Positions 61,386 to 64,000 of a DNA stretch of 64,000 nt are shown here, piece by piece. How positions within the stretch are numbered: position 1 is the stretch's first letter; the number at the start of each line of letters is the position of its first letter. Made by a program: the position numbers and the translations under genes. Where the stretch lies: the NCBI GenBank assembly GCA_014801225.1, contig JAAVEO010000009.1, forward strand, positions 167,237-231,236, given 5' to 3'. This DNA is from Bacteroides sp. Its GTDB lineage: Bacteria > Bacteroidota > Bacteroidia > Bacteroidales > Muribaculaceae. The notes below the pieces were generated by a model. It was given only the letters and a program-made list of their open reading frames with translations, made no database searches and was not told the DNA's origin.

Positions 61386-63851
61386 ATGAAAAGACTTTTA
61401 CTTTTTACAGCTGTCGCCGTCCTATGCTCCCTGATGAGCTTCGGGCATCCCACGCTTCAGGCTACTGCCGTGGCGGATGGTGACGCTGTCCCGCAAGAAG
61501 ACGCAATCCGCACGGAAGATGATTCTTCCGACTCATCGGAAGAGAAGGAGCTTGAACCGATCCACGTCTCAGTGGACATTAATGACGGGCTGCTTCAGAA
61601 AGTGTCAATCAGTGTGAACATCGGTGAATGGGCTCCCGTTGCTGATGCCGAAATAGAGTTGTTTGAGGTCGGTGATGAAACCCGTTTAGCCGTCGCAGAC
61701 CTAATTCAGAACACACTTGTCAATTGTCTGTTGCTCGAGGCTGATTTTGACAATTTCAAACTGTCTCCGGAGAAAGAGTATTATCTCTTGGTACCTGCCG
61801 GCTCCCTACTATATTACGAAAATATCCCGAATGCGGCCTATACCCACTATTTCACTGTTCCTGCCGAGTCCACAGACGGATATGCAGGGTTTGGAGACTC
61901 GTGGAACTATCGCTGGATGTATGGAACATCCGGCGGTGAAGAGGATGCGTATGGTTTCAGCGGACTGACCGACATTGAAGGGCACGAGTATGCCGTATTT
62001 AAAGGTATTCCCAACAATGAAGATGATTATTTTTGGTTTGGCGAAAGCTATATTCGTCAGAGCGACGGTATCGTCTACAAATATGTCTACGAACCCACCC
62101 GTCCCGGAGAAGAGAAGCGCGGCAAGGAGTATATTCTCTGGAATTTCAATCTTGAACCCGGGGATGTGATTGAAGCTCAAGATGAATATTATTATCCGGC
62201 TCAGAGAGTACTCGACAAATGGATTGTGGATATAGACGGTCCTAAGCGGGCGCTTCTTTTACACACGGAGAGTGCTTTACTTTCTGTCACATATACAGTA
62301 GTTGAAGGTATCGGTGCTATAGAATATGGCACGATGGCCATCTATGGAGTTCAGGACTGGAAAGCAGGGAGTGCTCCGGCAAGAGTTCCCGTACTTATGG
62401 GAGACCTGTACGTTTACCTTGCATCTGTCAGCGACGGGGCCGGCAAGAATATCTTTGAATGGGGCAAAACCCTTGTGGAATATACCCCTCTTATCAGCGA
62501 AGACAGGGTGTGGGAATACGGTATTGGCTCCGGAAAGTCAATGAGCGTGGAGCGCATGGCGTTCCGTGGTACCCAGACAGTAAACGATGTGGAGTACCAT
62601 TGTTTCGGCACTCTTTACAGAGGACCGCGCGTACCGGTGGAAGGCACTGAATCCGCAGTGGCGTTCAATCCTTATCTGCTGCGCGAGGAGTTTGGAAAGG
62701 TCTACCTTCTCCATACCCCGGGAAGCTACCGTGTGGAAGAGAGTGCCGCTGAACCTCCCGTGGAATCCCTGCTGTATGACTTCACCGCGAGTGACGGAAC
62801 CGATCTCGACGTATTCACCGACGGCAGAATGGAACAAGGCTCCGTATCGCTGCAGTCACTCATTCCCTATCGCGATATAATGGCCAAGAACTACACCCTT
62901 TGGGCTGACGGACCTGTCTTTATGGAATGCCTCGGAGTATTGAACGGAGGCAATCTGGTGGAGTTCAGTAAGGAATGTACATCCGAAACTCCCTATCTCC
63001 GATATATTTACAGTAATCAGGGTGATATCCTATATTCCGCACCCGATGTGCCCAAGGATGAGTTAAAAGAGAATGATTGGACATACAGAAGCTATATGCC
63101 CGGGAAGTATGTGGATTTCAACATGCATTTCTCATGGCAGCCGACTGAAATCAACGGAAAGAACTATTACAGCTTCCGGACCTCCAACAACAATGTATTC
63201 TCCATTTTCAGTTCGTCCTCAAGACCTCTGATGTACGGATACGGGGAAAAGAACGACCGTTTCTTTGTCCGTCAGGAGGGAGGCCGAATCCTTATGCACG
63301 TGCCGGAGGAGAAGGTATGGCCCTTTATGACGGTGCCGGAAGGTGTCTCGGAAGTCTGCCTCTACGATTATGAACTGGAAGAGGGAGCGAGCTACGGTAT
63401 GTTCACCACCTCCGGAGTTGTAAATGCAACCTTGATTTCCAAGTCTACTGAAAAGGTGTTTCAGAAGGATGCGCTTCTGCAGGTGTTCGAGCTTGAGGAT
63501 GGTAAGATCATCGAAGTTATAAAAGGGCTCGGTAACGTCACGCGCGGTACCTACGTGACAATTGAGCCGGACGGAGCCACCACAGGAAATCCGGAAGGGA
63601 TCACACCGGCGGATATGCTCAATCCCACCGAAGGATATCCCGCTTTCCTGGTCAAGGTCTACGATTCCTATAGTGAATCATATTATCTTAATGACAGACG
63701 TTTCCTCGAGTGCGTGGAATCTTTGGACTCGGAGGGTGGCTTCATCGCTCCCGCCGACCGGCTTTACGACTTGCAGGGGCACGAGCTTCGCGAGGCTGTT
63801 CCCGGTCAGCCCTACATCAAAGGGGGCAAGGTATTTGTGGAGACAAAATGA
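61386..63851 (+). CDS. Large secreted protein with type IX-like C-terminal motif, function unknown
   Basis: 821 residues with a signal peptide (MKRLLLFTAVAVLCSLMSFG) and an acidic linker (DDSSDSSEEKELEP) at about 40-58. The body is rich in aromatic residues, Glu and Gly in beta-strand patterns, with recurrent Tyr/Trp-containing segments of about 100-200 residues (GFGDSWNYRWMYG, DDYFWFGESY, NWTYRSYMPG-like), but no domain I recognise. The end ADRLYDLQGHELREAVPGQPYIKGGKVFVETK-type tail (cut here into YDLQGHEL and PYIKGGKVF) resembles the C-terminal sorting motif of Muribaculaceae secreted proteins. It has its own promoter and terminator. Confidence 0.72.
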   Translation: MKRLLLFTAVAVLCSLMSFGHPTLQATAVADGDAVPQEDAIRTEDDSSDSSEEKELEPIHVSVDINDGLLQKVSISVNIGEWAPVADAEIELFEVGDETRLAVADLIQNTLVNCLLLEADFDNFKLSPEKEYYLLVPAGSLLYYENIPNAAYTHYFTVPAESTDGYAGFGDSWNYRWMYGTSGGEEDAYGFSGLTDIEGHEYAVFKGIPNNEDDYFWFGESYIRQSDGIVYKYVYEPTRPGEEKRGKEYILWNFNLEPGDVIEAQDEYYYPAQRVLDKWIVDIDGPKRALLLHTESALLSVTYTVVEGIGAIEYGTMAIYGVQDWKAGSAPARVPVLMGDLYVYLASVSDGAGKNIFEWGKTLVEYTPLISEDRVWEYGIGSGKSMSVERMAFRGTQTVNDVEYHCFGTLYRGPRVPVEGTESAVAFNPYLLREEFGKVYLLHTPGSYRVEESAAEPPVESLLYDFTASDGTDLDVFTDGRMEQGSVSLQSLIPYRDIMAKNYTLWADGPVFMECLGVLNGGNLVEFSKECTSETPYLRYIYSNQGDILYSAPDVPKDELKENDWTYRSYMPGKYVDFNMHFSWQPTEINGKNYYSFRTSNNNVFSIFSSSSRPLMYGYGEKNDRFFVRQEGGRILMHVPEEKVWPFMTVPEGVSEVCLYDYELEEGASYGMFTTSGVVNATLISKSTEKVFQKDALLQVFELEDGKIIEVIKGLGNVTRGTYVTIEPDGATTGNPEGITPADMLNPTEGYPAFLVKVYDSYSESYYLNDRRFLECVESLDSEGGFIAPADRLYDLQGHELREAVPGQPYIKGGKVFVETK

Positions 63852-63897
63852 CGACTGACTCTCATTGGTTAGAACAAACATGACATAGTTATCCCGT

Positions 63898-63939
63898 GCC
63901 TCCGGTGTCCATGTAAATGGGCGCCGGAGGCTTTTCTTT
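63898..63939 (+). terminator. Intrinsic terminator after the large secreted protein gene
   Basis: GCCTCCGG (63898-63905) and CCGGAGGC (63924-63931) with further inner pairing (CCAT/ATGG), followed by TTTTCTTT. It lies 47 nt past the stop. Confidence 0.92.
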
Positions 63940-63974
63940 CAGGTTAGTAATCCCCTGGGAATGACTCATGTACG

Positions 63975-64000
63975 GTCGCGACCTGTCGCGGCCGATACCG
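63975..64000 (-). repeat. Inverted repeat copy B at the window edge
   Basis: Reverse complement of copy A with about three differences, running into the right edge. It is itself partly palindromic (GGTCGCGAC / GTCGCGGCC). Confidence 0.65.

Overview
The window comes from a member of Bacteroidales, and the style of its secreted proteins suggests Muribaculaceae (an inference). Three things point there. Thirteen promoters fit the Bacteroidetes pattern TTTG-N19-21-TAnnTTTG. Several genes encode SusC/BtuB-like receptors, BtuG-like lipoproteins, type IX-like sorting tails or BspA-like leucine-rich repeats. The division cluster has the Bacteroidetes order rsmH-ftsL-ftsI-murE-mraY-murD-ftsW-murG-murC-ftsQ-ftsA-ftsZ. 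No phage, insertion sequence, CRISPR array or defence island was seen. The window is mostly chromosomal housekeeping DNA with a few accessory secreted proteins.

Layout. 1-6000 (minus strand) is a vitamin B12 uptake operon: promoter, cobalamin riboswitch, intrinsic terminator, btuB-type receptor, BtuG-like propeller lipoprotein, a PKD-like lipoprotein, and a secreted protein with a leucine-rich-repeat end that runs off the left edge. 6-12 kb holds alkD, nhaD and a folA-glycosyltransferase-MATE operon. 12-17 kb (plus) holds a Na/phosphate transporter, manC and a pair of secreted proteins. 17-21 kb holds folD behind a structured leader and a tandem FKBP cluster with one eroded paralog. 21-25.5 kb holds a low-molecular-weight phosphatase with a TonB-like protein (minus), facing a DUF5715-like lipoprotein, a thioredoxin-fold lipoprotein and yifB (plus). 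25.5-32.2 kb (minus) holds purD-membrane protein-pdxB-rnhA-queG and an RNA methyltransferase with a repeat tail. 32.2-48 kb (minus) is the complete division and wall cluster, without mraZ or ddl. 48-50 kb holds a glycosyltransferase and a small Ala/Lys-rich helical protein. 50-60 kb (plus) holds ybeY-mnmG-(parS-like site)-apt-uvrC-rnr-glycosidase. 60.5-60.8 kb holds an SRP RNA directly followed by tRNA-Thr. 61-64 kb holds a large secreted protein between two inverted repeat copies.

How the genes work together. The btu operon imports cobalamin and is probably attenuated when B12 is sufficient. The division cluster makes lipid II precursors and the septal machine, and ftsZ has its own promoter. 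ybeY, mnmG, queG, rnr, the THUMP methyltransferase, the SRP RNA and tRNA-Thr all serve RNA maturation and translation. folA and folD serve one-carbon metabolism; pdxB serves PLP synthesis and purD purine synthesis.

Points most worth a second look are the attenuator architecture of the B12 leader, the SRP RNA with a non-GNRA apical loop abutting tRNA-Thr, the parS-like palindrome between mnmG and apt, a group of genes whose ATG lies 5-6 nt after the -7 element (probable leaderless mRNAs), the structured folD leader, and the inverted repeats around the last gene. I did not find a clearly new multi-gene system.
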